From NCBI GenBank assembly GCA_025504975.1, contig JANUWI010000011.1, positions 372,001-436,000 of the forward strand: a stretch of 64,000 nt of DNA. Direction: 5' to 3'. This DNA is from Plenodomus lindquistii (Eukaryota > Ascomycota > Dothideomycetes > Pleosporales > Leptosphaeriaceae). The notes below the pieces were generated by a model. The model made no database searches. It had not been told where the DNA came from and worked only from the letters and a program-made list of their open reading frames with translations. The stretch's first letter is position 1. Every line of letters starts with the position of its first letter. The translations under genes and the position numbers were made by a program. This document shows positions 24,291-34,793 of the stretch, piece after piece.

Positions 24291-27200
24291 ATGTCATCCA
24301 ACAGCACCATGGATCTCGACGTCATGGACAAGCGCTCAAGTGCACAAGTCGCGCCATTAAACATCCACAAGTCGCCAAACAAGTCGCGAGTTGGCGTCTT
24401 TGGACATGCCCGTCGGTCTTCGTCGAGAGGCGCTGGGTCGAGCCAGTCGCAGTCGCAAATATCACCGCCACCGACTCCCACAACTTCCGGCGAAGCACCC
24501 ATTTCACCACAGGAATCTGTCCAACCTGTTTTCCACAACTACCTTCGTGCATTCTACCACTATAGTCCCACTTCAACAGTATCCTCTTCTACAGACGAGT
24601 CATCCATTACCGTGGCGATCAAGCAGGGCGACGTCATTTTGGTTCATTCCGTACATCCAAACGGCTGGGCAGACGGCACATTATTAGCCTCTGGTGCCCG
24701 CGGATGGCTGCCCACAAATTATTGCGAGCCTTACGATCACCCAACCATCCGCAACCTGTTGACAGCGTTGACACACCTCTGGGATCTTGTTCGCGATGGC
24801 GAGAATGGGGACCTGGCCGCTTTTACGAGGCAAGACTATGTCCGGGGCATGATTGCTGGAATCAGGGTTTTTCTCGTGCGTCACGAACCGATATTGGATT
24901 ATACGACTGCTAATTCTTGACAGGAGAGAACAGAGTGCCTCTCGCGAGACTCGCGTCTGATCGTTGAACATGTCGGTTTACGAAGAATGCGCAAAGGTCT
25001 GCTAGGAGACCTTTCCACTCTAGTCAAGACAGCAAAGAACTTGCAAGAAACGCTCTTGTCCAACGAAGCGCCCGTGCCAGTGTTTGAGCACATGGATGAT
25101 CTTGTATTAAAGTCATTCAAATTGGTCACAAGAGCTGTCCGTTTTCTTGATATATGGGCTACGGATGCAGTATCTTTATCCCTGCTTGAGCTCGGCGTTG
25201 TTGACACGAATCGACCAATGACGCCACCAGCTGACTCCGCCGTGGCACCACCACCACCACCACCACCAACAACACGTCAACAAGTGGACGACAACTTGTC
25301 AACGAATGGCTCTGACTCGTCGGTCACACACGGACCCCTGCCTGGAAATGAAGATTGGTGTACCGCAACGTATCATCCGCCACGAAATCCTAACCGCCTT
25401 TCTGTGGCATTCTCCCTTCCGTCGGAGCCCGATACTCTATATTCACCCACAATTTTGTCGCAGCCTCAAAAACGAGTATCGGTAACGCATCGGTTGTCAT
25501 ACACTAGCAAGTCACCAAGTGCGCACCAGGGTGTTCTTGCTTCCGAGCGGCTGAACGCAGCACAAGATTCTTTCTTAGGCAACATTGGATCATTTATCGG
25601 GTTGCACTTGCAATCGCGCTCCTCGGAGGAGTTGGCCACCATAACCCAGCAGTCTGTCGTCACTTGTCGCTCACTTCTGACCGTCGTTGAAGAGGTATGG
25701 GAACGAGATTCGCGAAGGTCCCAGCCCCTGGAGCAAGCTCGAAACACCATGTATGAACGATTAACCGAGTTGGTACAAGCCACAAAGGATATGTTTGACA
25801 TTGCCGACGCTGAAGTAGGCGGGGATGTGGTGGAACCTGAATCAGGGAAGCAGCTGGTAACCGCGGCCACCAGTTGTGTTCGGGCAGCAGGTGACTGTGT
25901 TGCAAAAGCACGACTTGTGATCGAGAGGATCGGAGATTTCGAATTTGAACGCACCGGCTTGGGCCTCTCAGACGAGATTTATCAGCAGATCAACTCACCC
26001 AGGCAGGAGGCAACTGAAAGGTCCCAGTCACCAAAGCCTGCAGAGTCTACCCTAGAGACCAACAAGCCCCTTCCCGCACCGCCGATAGAGGAGCACAATG
26101 GCCCGCCACCCCTCATTGTTTCGGACTCGAAGCCCTTGCCTGACGTGCCGCAATCTTCGCCCGAGGAAGAGGACGACATCAGCTTGCAGCCGACTCCATT
26201 AGCTGTCACCGTGGAAAGCCCAACGGCCGTGTCGATTAGATCCTCAAGATCGTCGATGCCAACACTCAATGCACTGACTGCCCCAGTGCTACCACCACCA
26301 ACTACGTCTGAGATGCTTGACAGCCCTATGAGCACCACCCACGAGAGCTTTGCCAGCTCTACCAAGGCTGATAGTGTCAACGTTTCGGTGACTGATTCCA
26401 GCAGCACTTATCACTTCAGTATGCAGGACGGTTCTGGGAGCGTCATCTCTCATACCTCGACAAGAGCTACTACCCCAGATCATTCCCCGTCCAAGAAACC
26501 GAGTTCGCAGACGTTGATGAGTAGTTTTGGCAGCTCTTCCGAGCTTCGCTCCATGGCAAGCGAAGACATTGCCGCAGGTGAAGCGCACCTCCTCGAGACC
26601 ACGTATGTGCATGAGCTCGTGTACAACAAGGATGGCCAGATCTCTGGCGGTTCATTGCCCGCTCTGGTGGAGCAGCTCACCACGTATGAGTCTACGCCAG
26701 ACGTGGTCTTCGTTACGGCATTCTATCTCACCTTTCGTCTCTTTACTACTCCTGTCGAACTTGCGCAGACTCTGATTGACAGGTTCGATTACATTGGCGA
26801 CAGTCAGTCTGTGGGCGTTCCCGTTCGTCTTCGTGTGTACAATGTCTTCAAAGGCTGGCTCGAGAGCCACTGGTCCGGAGAGAGCGACGCTGCCGCATTA
26901 GGTCTCATCTTGTCTTTTGCCACTGGCAAGCTGCGGGCTGCCATGCCAGCTGCTGGCAAACATCTTGCTGAGCTCACCTCGAAAGTCACCGAAGTTCGCG
27001 CCGGCGCTCTCGTACCACGTCTTGTCTGTTCGATTGGCAAAACAGGCGTCTCTCACTCAGTGCTCACTGCTGCCGACAACAACGTCCCAGCTTCCGCTAT
27101 CACGAAGAGTCAATTGAATGCCCTCCGAGCTAGCAAAGAGGGCAAAGCGCAATGCAGCATTCTTGACTTCGATCCTCTAGAACTGGCACGTCAGTTTACC

Positions 27201-28052
27201 ATCATCGAGTCTCGACTATTCTGCGCGATACAGCCAGAGGAACTTCTCGCCCTGGAATGGACCAAGAAGAGCGACTCCAAGGCACATAACGTCAAGGGCA
27301 TGTCGACCCTTTCGACTGACCTAGCTAACCTTGTTGCCGACACCATCCTTCATCTCGAGGATGCGAAGAAGCGAGCGGTAATCATCAAGCAGTGGGTAAA
27401 GGTCGCAGCAAAATGCCTAGAGCTGCACAATTACGACTCACTGATGGCCATTATCTGTTCGCTCAATTCTTCCATGGTCATGCGTCTCAAGAGGACATGG
27501 GAGCTTGTCTCCGCAAAAACCAAGGTCCGCCTCGAAGAGCTAAAGGCGGTTACTGATGTCGGACGAAATTATGCCGTCCTCCGTCAGCGCCTACAGAATC
27601 ACGTTGCTCCTTGCATTCCGTTTGTAGGAATCTACCTGACGGATTTGACCTTTATCGATGTTGGTAACGGCACCACTCGTCAGCTTCCAGGAGAGTCTGG
27701 TCGCGAGACGGTCTCGGTCATCAACTTTGACAAGCATATGAAGACTGCCAAAATCATTGGGCAGTTGCAATCCTTCCAAGTGCCATACCGTCTGGCTGCC
27801 ATCCCTGAGATGCAAGACTGGATGGAAGCACAGATTCAGCGGGTCCGTTCCAGTGATCAGGCCAATGTCACCAGCTATTATCGTCGATCGTTACTTCTCG
27901 AGCCCAGGGAGCCACAACACTCAGCACGAGGTTCGCCATCCATTGACAACAGCGCGCAGAGCACCTTCAGTGCCGATATTCGTACCATTTCCAAAGACAA
28001 GTTCGAATTCCTCAACTTCAACTTCTCCACATCCAATCTGAAGGGACCATGA
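24291..28052 (+). CDS. CDC25: Cdc25-type Ras guanine-nucleotide exchange factor (SH3-RasGEF_N-RasGEF)
   Basis: This protein loads GTP onto Ras at the plasma membrane, upstream of adenylate cyclase and MAP kinase signalling. Exons 24291-24875 and 24924-28052 are joined by a 48-nt intron (GTGCGT donor, TGCTAAT branch, TTGACAG acceptor), giving 1237 residues. An SH3 domain lies at about 85-147 (LRAFYHY...GWLPTNYCE). A long Ser/Pro-rich linker with poly-Pro runs follows. The RasGEF_N module is at about 745-880 (GSLPALVEQLT...FYLTFRLF), and the catalytic CDC25 domain is at about 943-1170, with DPLELARQFT, HNYDSLMAIICSLNSS and CIPFVGIYLTDLTFIDVGN. The start is the first in-frame ATG; the reading frame is open further upstream from a GTG. 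The domain order equals that of yeast Cdc25/Sdc25. Confidence 0.93.
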
Positions 28053-28933
28053 GATACTTTCCGTAGCCCCAATGCGCCATTAGTTCTTTTGGGTCTCATC
28101 ATCTCGATTTAGCGCCTGCAGCGGCTGCACCTTTCCCACATTACCGATGGCGCTTGACCATGGACATACATAATGTTTGTGTTTTTATTGCATCTGTACT
28201 TTTTTGTCACGTCTGTGACACTTATGATACCAACGGTCATTTCCTTTCTGTTTGCTTTATACCACTTGAGCGATTTTCTTTTCTTGACGGTATATACCAA
28301 GGCGGCCATGGAGCGGCCTAGCATTTCTTACCGATCTTGTACTTACCAATAGTTCTCGACGCGGGTCTCAGGCTGGATAATGCGGGCGTTGAGATTAGAG
28401 AAAAACGGCCGCCATCGTGGCTTCGGTGCATGGCTGTGGACAGCATTCAAAAGCATCATCAGGATGATGTGGGAAGAAAAAGGGTGTTCTTGTTCTTGTA
28501 TAGCTACAGCAACATGCACATGTGCATTGCGAGGGATGTGACCATCTCAAGCTTTTTGAATGAAAATCCATCAAGCAAACAAATCGTGTTGAAAAGTTGA
28601 GTCTGCTGGACTCTTCCCCACTGTTTGATTCTTCGACATGATTCCCAGCGACGTTAGCAAAGCGCAAAGGGCCATCTAATAGTCCTTGAAAGCAAAAGCA
28701 GGTACACCAAGCGAATCAATCACAAGACTCTAACGAACGGTGCTCGGCCAAGCTAGAGAATCGGGATCAACTACAGCGTGACAACAACTTCCCAAGCCTG
28801 GCGACCGACCCCGCGCGGCGGTAGGTGACTTGTGTCTTAGGCAGACCTGCCCCTCCACCCCACCACGAAGCTCTCGGCCTACACCTACATCGCACGACAC
28901 CGCAAGCCTGCACCCACGCACCCAGCCCCAAAC
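28053..28933. other. Intergenic, no gene seen
   Basis: This holds the 3' flank of the RasGEF gene and the promoter of the rhodanese gene. A CT/CA-rich leader (28850-28930) directly precedes the rhodanese ATG. No supported open frame is present. Confidence 0.5.
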
Positions 28934-29419
28934 ATGTCCCCCACCCCACAACACCACCTAATCGACGTCCGCACGCCCAGCGAATTCTCCACGGGCCACT
29001 TGACCTCTGACATTGCCCCGACACTCAACATAGAATACCAATCGATATCGCAACTCGCGTCCATGATCCACGCAGCGCGCGGCATAACCGTGGGCAAAAA
29101 CGACTTGATAACGCTGTACTGTCGGTCTGGACGCCGGAGCGGGATCGCGCTCAAGAGGTTGCAGGGATTGGGGTATGAGTGTGTGAGAGATATTGGGGGG
29201 TTGGAGGAGGCGAGACGGGTGCTTGATCGGGAGATGGTGGGGAGGCAGTTGGATGAGGAGATGGAGATTGGGGGGTTGAAGGAGGGGCAAAATGGGGATG
29301 GGGATGGGGATGGGGGTGGGATTGGTGTGCGGGGGGAGAGGGGAGGGGGTAAGGGGGATGAGCGGATGAAGAAGAGCTTTGGGAAGTTGGTGGAGGGGTT
29401 GAGGGAGCTTGAGGGCTGA
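28934..29419 (+). CDS. Rhodanese-domain protein (sulfurtransferase-like)
   Basis: This single-exon gene of 161 residues consists of one rhodanese domain and a tail. The motifs are HLIDVRTPSEFSTGHL at the N-terminus and the active-site loop YCRSGRRSG, whose cysteine would carry the persulfide, followed by ALKRLQGLGYECVRDIGGLEE. Rhodaneses move sulfane sulfur to cyanide, thioredoxin or other acceptors; the real substrate cannot be told here. After about residue 105 the protein becomes Gly/Asp/Glu-rich (GDGDGDGGG), encoded by an unusually purine-rich (G and A) DNA stretch, so the tail may be a slippage-prone expansion. There is no targeting signal. Confidence 0.85.
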   Translation: MSPTPQHHLIDVRTPSEFSTGHLTSDIAPTLNIEYQSISQLASMIHAARGITVGKNDLITLYCRSGRRSGIALKRLQGLGYECVRDIGGLEEARRVLDREMVGRQLDEEMEIGGLKEGQNGDGDGDGGGIGVRGERGGGKGDERMKKSFGKLVEGLRELEG

Positions 29420-29724
29420 GTGAGTGAGGCGTGGGTGTGATTTTCGAGCAAGGAATTACACAGTACAAAGGGTTTTGGAGCAGCAGGGGGGGGGGCATCG
29501 AGGATGTGATAAAAGATTTGCAGATTGGAAGATTGGAGCGGTCGCCGCGTTCAAGGATTTTATATTCTGCGCTTTTTCACGAAATACTGTCTCGGGTTGC
29601 GGCTGGGGCGAAACATCAGACCAAAGGCTGGCTGGCCAGATGATGACGACTGGCATCCACCGAGTCTGTACGTTGTACAACTATCATGGGGATATGGATA
29701 CAGTACAGTACAGGTAAATGCCAA

Positions 29725-29750
29725 TCTCTCTCTCTCTCTCTCTCTCTCTC
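29725..29750 (+). repeat. (TC)13 microsatellite
   Basis: Thirteen uninterrupted TC dinucleotides lie in the convergent intergenic region. Confidence 0.98.
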
Positions 29751-29978
29751 GTTCAAATCGTGTTGTTCTTCTTCTTCTGGTTCGTTCTTGAAATGGGGAC
29801 TGTGGTTTATTTGTATGTGCTCATGCTGACCTGACCTGGTGGTGTCTGTCTCTAGTAATCATTCTTTGTTCGTTTCAGAGTCAGGTCTTCGCACTGCTCA
29901 CTCAGCATGAGATATAACCAGCTCTTCTGGATATGAAACTCGCTGGTTCGACGTCAGGCAAAAGTTTACGTCGTGAAA

Positions 29979-29996
29979 GGGGGGGGGGGGGGGGGG
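29979..29996 (+). repeat. Homopolymer run of 18 G
   Basis: Eighteen consecutive G bases follow GTGAAA. The exact length may be uncertain in sequencing. Confidence 0.95.
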
Positions 29997-30313
29997 TCGG
30001 AAGTAATAACTCGCTCTGTTTTTCCAAGACGTTGCAGTTGCAGGAGACAGAGTAAATTCGTGATTGTATTGAGTTGGTCTAGTATCTCGGGGGGATCGAA
30101 ATTGCTGGAGACTCGACTCTCTGCTCCACCTCAACGAGCAAAAACGGCGCAAAGTGGTTGGACTCGGTGGCCTCGGTATATTTCCGGCAAAGGTATGTCT
30201 CATGAAAGCAACCACATATGCATGTATACATTTCGCAAATCTATGTCTGTGTCTATATTCGCCTAAACTCCAAGTATAACGTTCAGATCAAGCGCACGCA
30301 CAAACCCTCAATT

Positions 30314-31565
30314 CTACCGCACCCCTGGAATCGGCCCCTTGGCTTCATTATGACCTAGCTCCTCCTCGCTCCAGCCCGGCCTCTTGGCCCCACTGCCAGC
30401 TCCTACCTTTCGTCCCCCCTCCTCCCGCTTAACCCGGCACCAAAGACTGATATCCTTGTCCCAGATAAACTGCCATAGCACATAGCACCAACTCTCATGT
30501 CTCGGCAACTCGTCGTAAAATTCATGTGCAATCTTGTTGAGTGTGCGAAGTCGAGTCCATGGCACAGCGGGGAAATCGTGGTGTTCGTTGTGCAGACCAA
30601 CGTTGTATGTGAAGAAGTTTAGGATGCCGTAGTACGAGTATGTTTCCGGTAATGGAATGGCGTTGACGGCATCGCTGGTGGGACCGGCGGTTTTGGCGCG
30701 TTTCTCGAAAACATAGTGTTCGGCGATGAAGTGGCCGGCGCAAGGGTGCAGACTGCCTGCCAGGAAAGAAGACAGGATTAGGTAGCCCAATGCGCGACCG
30801 CCGGCGTAGTGCACGAGCAGGTAATCGAATGCGAGCTGGACGACTACGTTGAAGAGGTGGATCTTGGTCATGGGTAGGGCGTAGATGAACATTGGGCGGA
30901 GAGCGTAGAAGAGGATCTGGAAGGTTGCGAAGAAGGCCTTTCCGGCGACGCTGTCGAGGAAGATGGCTTCAAAGGCCGTGGGCAGATCGGTATCGAGGCC
31001 ATTTACGCCCAGCGACTTGTGGTGTGTGAGGTGGTAAGGGCGGAAGGAGGCGCTGTATGGGATGCCAATGGGCAGGTTCGCGAAGACGGCAAAGAGGCGG
31101 TTTGCAAGCGGAGAGCGGAAGGCGAGGTTGTGCGAGATCTCGTGGATGGCGAGGAAGAGGTTCTGGTTCGCTGTGGCGCCAATGACGTAGGCGGTGGCGA
31201 AGAAGGGGAGCGAGAGCATGGGCGTGTTGCGCAGGAGGCAGGCGCAGACGACTTGGAGGGATACGACGAAGAGGACGACGTATTTGGTGAGGGGCTCGGG
31301 GCCGCAGAGTTTGGTCACCTGAATGATTATACCGATGAGTCTTGCTATTCATTACAAGGAGGCATGCAAACGGTCAATGTACCTCTGGATGTGCCTTGAT
31401 AATGGCCATGCGCCGCGTCCTATGCGGCTCTTCCGTGTACGTCCAAAAGAACCTGTCGTGCTCGTTGTCGGGCTTGAAGACTTGCTGTGTCTCGCCCTTG
31501 ACCACGAAGCTGCGGGCCGTGGGCTCCTTGGGCGGCACCGTGGCGGTGGAGACTGAAGACCGCAT
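30314..31565 (-). CDS. DES1: Sphingolipid (dihydroceramide) delta-4 desaturase
   Basis: This ER membrane di-iron enzyme introduces the 4,5-trans double bond into dihydroceramide on the route to fungal glucosylceramide. Exons 31565-31383 and 31318-30314 are joined by a 64-nt intron (GTACAT donor, CATTCAG acceptor), giving 395 residues. The N-terminal exon has the family's FFWTYTEEPHRTRR...IIKAHPE segment. Three histidine boxes are intact: HEISH at about 120-124, HLTHH at 157-161 and HNEHHDFP starting at 304. Hydrophobic spans lie between and around them. The C-terminal tail is hydrophilic and fungal-specific. The start is the ATG preceding MRSSVSTATVPP. It lies head to tail with the J-domain gene, 283 bp upstream. 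Confidence 0.93.
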
Positions 31566-31848
31566 TGTGTGCAGTCGTGACGGGTGCAGTTGAGTGAATG
31601 AATCGAGTACACCGTACACCGTACACTGTAACTTATGGAGAGCTGGCTCGAGGTTTGTCCCTGGCATTGCGCGACGACGCTAAGGCACAGCTGTGCGACG
31701 GCCTCGGCCCATGGTTGGCTGACACTAACGCCACCCGCCACTCTGGCTCAGACCCCAGGCACGCTGGATATTTTACCCTGTAGTCTAGGCGAGACTTTGA
31801 CGTGATTGATACAAGTCCCATCTTAAACATGTCCATCCACCGTACTCT

Positions 31849-33087
31849 TCAAATACTTCCCACGGCTACCAATCGCCAAAACTTCTTACCCGACCACATC
31901 TCTTCCCGGCAGTAGAACCCCTTTGACATTTTCAAAAACTGCATCCCCGGATACGTCCTCACAAGATACTCGTGCGGCGACCTCTGCGGATACGGCTCCG
32001 CCTCTGGCACGCCGCCTTCCTCCCCAAACCCATGTTGCGGATACAACGGAAAGTACATGACATGCGACACTCTCAAACTATTGTAAAACGGCATCAGAAA
32101 GCCCTGGTCTGCATCAAACGACCATGCCCATGACGGTGCCAAAGACGAGAGTGCGCGGTGCTCTTCATCCGACACAAGAACCAGCCGGATGGCGAGCCCG
32201 AAGCCCGAAGTTTTGCTCTCGATGAATGTGCTAGTAAACCTCACATGTTGATCCTTCGGCGACCGCTTCATCTTGATCCTCACGTCTTTGAGCAGCGAAT
32301 TCGTGTACGTTGGTGTCTGGCGCTGCATGTTGATGCGAATTCGGACAGCGGAGCTTGTGTCGCTGTTCAACGGGGGTAGCTCTGGTCTGCCTGTCCAGGT
32401 GTGCTTCTTTGAGACTCCAATCGAAAAGTCCCAGCCCTCGTGGTTGCTGTAGCTGACAGTCGTGCTCCTATCAGTCTCGTCTACAGGCGCGTAGAACCAC
32501 CGTGTTGGTGGGGGCGTCTTGAAGGTGCTTGGTCGCTGCCCACTGGTAAATGGGTGCGGTCTTGGTGCCCACTGAGGCATACCAAACCCGGAGGTTGGAC
32601 CTGGCCTCCAGCCCCGTAGGAATGGGTTCTCTTCCGGTGGCACTGAAGGCGGGGTCCTAAGCGGAGACTGAGGATGAGGTGTATACTGCGGGGCATCGTT
32701 TGGTAGTGGCTGCTGAGGAGGGGGCCGTGAATGCATCGTGAAAGCGCGCGGCATGGAGCCGTTGACGTTTTTGTCTGGTTCTGGTGCTGCCTTTGGCTGC
32801 GGCTGCGGCTGCGGCGGAGGTCGTCGTGGTGCAGCACCCGGGAAACGCACCGAGTATGGGAGTGTCAGGTCATAGTCTCTTCTCAATTTAGCGTCTGTGA
32901 GGATCCTATGCGCCGTGTTCGCAAGCTTGAACACCTTTGTCCGCGCCTCAATTTCAACCGCAGACAAGTGTGCTGTTTTGTCGGGGTGGTTTAGGAGCGC
33001 TACATGGCGGTATGCCTTTTTGATAGTGGCTGTGTCAGCGGAGGCGTCGACGCCGAGCGTCTTGTAGTGGTTGGATGCGCTGGACAT
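31849..33087 (-). CDS. J-domain (DnaJ/Hsp40-type) protein
   Basis: This single-exon gene of 412 residues has an N-terminal J domain at about residues 6-72. The J domain has YKTLGVDASADTATIKKAYR and the HPD tripeptide at 34-36 needed to stimulate Hsp70 ATPase, followed by ANTAHRILTDAKLRRDYD. A proline-rich linker follows (PPPQPQPQPKAAPEPD), then an unrecognised C-terminal half with WGWSFDADQGFL-like aromatic stretches and no Gly/Phe region or zinc fingers. It is therefore a class C J protein, probably a specialised co-chaperone. There is no signal peptide or membrane span. The partner Hsp70 and client are unknown. Confidence 0.85.
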   Translation of the reverse strand: MSSASNHYKTLGVDASADTATIKKAYRHVALLNHPDKTAHLSAVEIEARTKVFKLANTAHRILTDAKLRRDYDLTLPYSVRFPGAAPRRPPPQPQPQPKAAPEPDKNVNGSMPRAFTMHSRPPPQQPLPNDAPQYTPHPQSPLRTPPSVPPEENPFLRGWRPGPTSGFGMPQWAPRPHPFTSGQRPSTFKTPPPTRWFYAPVDETDRSTTVSYSNHEGWDFSIGVSKKHTWTGRPELPPLNSDTSSAVRIRINMQRQTPTYTNSLLKDVRIKMKRSPKDQHVRFTSTFIESKTSGFGLAIRLVLVSDEEHRALSSLAPSWAWSFDADQGFLMPFYNSLRVSHVMYFPLYPQHGFGEEGGVPEAEPYPQRSPHEYLVRTYPGMQFLKMSKGFYCREEMWSGKKFWRLVAVGSI

Positions 33088-33626
33088 GGTTGGCCGAGGT
33101 GATGCTCAAAGTTTGGTGAAGTGTGTGTATCATGCTGAGAGAGCGAATTGTCCAGGTAGCAGCTTTTTCGCGCACGTATGGCACGTGCGGAAATGTCAGT
33201 GAAGGTGAGTCTTTGGTACACGTGAACCGAAGTGAACTCGCTGTGTGTTATCACCGTACACTATGGACCACAGAGCTTGAGAGGAACTCTGAAGATAGAA
33301 GTGTCCAAGCTAAGACTAGGACTGTGGATTTGTACCTTGTTGAACAAGACGCAACAGTACTTGTGTCTTCACCTGGAAGGTGCAAACGCGCCATCAGTGC
33401 GACTTGGGCCAAATCCGAAGAACTTGCAGCTCTCGAGGATCGCACTCCCACATCTCAAGAAAGGTCTGCTTCGATATGATCATCTTAGGTGAGGAAGAAG
33501 AGACACAAGCAGATGAGCGAATGCACTCGCTGTAAAACACGAGTTCAATGAATAGATTGCGATAACTAATATGTACAGTAGAAGTCTTGCAAAGTGTATC
33601 CCAGATCCCACACGCTACCAAGTCAC
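33088..33626. other. Intergenic, no gene seen
   Basis: This is the promoter side of the J-domain gene and the 3' flank of the cellulase gene. Only short unsupported frames are present. Confidence 0.5.
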
Positions 33627-34793
33627 CTACGAACTCCTAGGCTTCTTGATGTAGGTAGGTGCAAGCGGTGGGTCGGCGTTCTTCACCAACATTTGGACAT
33701 ACTCGTCGAACCATGCGCCAGCCGCAGGAGCACCTTCAAGACCACAGCGCCCATCACTCTCACCACCAGGCTTGATCCACACCAGACTGTCAACATGGGT
33801 ATTGTTGGTCTTGGTACCGGGCAGTGGTCCGAAGCCAGCAGGCTCGACATTGCACCACTCGCCCCACTCAGCTCTTGCTCCAGGAAAAGCAACACGGCCC
33901 TGGTCGATGATGAAGTTGCTTGGAAGTCCTTCAGCCTCAAGGTACGGCGCGAGCGAGGAAGCATAGTGCGACTCGTCCCATGAAGGGGAGTACTCGGTGT
34001 AGTTTTCTCGGACTTTGGCTTGGAAGGAGTTGTAGTTGGACACGTTGGTGGCGTATCCTCTGATCTTGGCGAATGGGTTGATTGCCTTGGCCATCCTAAC
34101 TACCTTTGCGAAAATCTGAGCGGTGGGCTTCAGGTTGTCTGCCCATCCGAGCCAGCCGCCATGTGCCGCATCAATGTACAGGTGAACGTTGGGGTACTGG
34201 AGTTTCGCAATGGCGTATGCAATGCCTTGCTCGTAAACCGGGGTGGCGTTGGCACACAAGGGCACCCCTTGGTTTGTGATGGCGTTGCCTAGCGAGTCTG
34301 GCTCAAGCACAATAGCAAAATCCAGATCTTTCGCCCTGGAAACAATCTTGGCGTATTCATCGACGAAATCCTTCTTATAAATAGCGAGGCCGTTGTTGGC
34401 GATGCTGAGTTCACCCGCAGACTCGCCGGCAGAGCAGTCCCGGTCTGGAAGGTTGTAAAGCACCAGGCCAACAATCATCTTCTTTGAACCCTTTCTTTGG
34501 GCGCGAGCTTGCTTGATTGCAGTGTTGATGTCGACAAGACCGGCACGTGTAGTGATCCAAGTGAAGGTTGAAACCTTCTGAGCGACAGTGCGCGTACGGG
34601 CAGCATTGAGAGTGTCGTTCTTGGCCTCGAAGGCTGCGATGGTCTGATCGAGCTTCTTGCCGTATGATTCCACTACGTAGCGATCCTTTCCAGGCCACGG
34701 GTTGACAGTGGCGTTGCTCGGAGGCTTTGGAGCGGCGGAAGCTGCTGCAGCGAGAGCGGCTGTTGCCAGAATGAATTGTGTGAGCTGGACCAT
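33627..34793 (-). CDS. Secreted GH6 cellobiohydrolase/endoglucanase without binding module
   Basis: This inverting cellulase of glycoside hydrolase family 6 cuts beta-1,4-glucan outside the cell. The single exon encodes 388 residues. Residues 1-20 form a signal peptide (hydrophobic LAAAASA before APKPP). The first GH6 signature VLYNLPDRDCSAGESAGE contains Asp119, which corresponds to the acid-side Asp175 of Trichoderma Cel6A by motif position. IVLEPDSLGN contains Asp166, the proton-donor position (Asp221). WIKPGGESDG has Asp347, but the Trichoderma enzyme has Cys in place of this Ser. Cysteines at 120 and 180 and at 314 and 350 can form the two usual disulfides. There is no CBM1 or linker. 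N-glycosylation sites are present. Confidence 0.94.
   Translation of the reverse strand: MVQLTQFILATAALAAAASAAPKPPSNATVNPWPGKDRYVVESYGKKLDQTIAAFEAKNDTLNAARTRTVAQKVSTFTWITTRAGLVDINTAIKQARAQRKGSKKMIVGLVLYNLPDRDCSAGESAGELSIANNGLAIYKKDFVDEYAKIVSRAKDLDFAIVLEPDSLGNAITNQGVPLCANATPVYEQGIAYAIAKLQYPNVHLYIDAAHGGWLGWADNLKPTAQIFAKVVRMAKAINPFAKIRGYATNVSNYNSFQAKVRENYTEYSPSWDESHYASSLAPYLEAEGLPSNFIIDQGRVAFPGARAEWGEWCNVEPAGFGPLPGTKTNNTHVDSLVWIKPGGESDGRCGLEGAPAAGAWFDEYVQMLVKNADPPLAPTYIKKPRSS

Larger units (their letters stand above)
29420..30313. other. Convergent intergenic region with simple repeats
   Basis: No gene is seen. It contains a (TC)13 tract at 29725-29750 and an 18-G run at 29979-29996, between the 3' ends of the rhodanese and desaturase genes. 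Confidence 0.7.

Noticed and set aside
29725..29996. CRISPR-like or satellite array
   Set aside because: Only a TC microsatellite and a G homopolymer are present; no spaced repeats.
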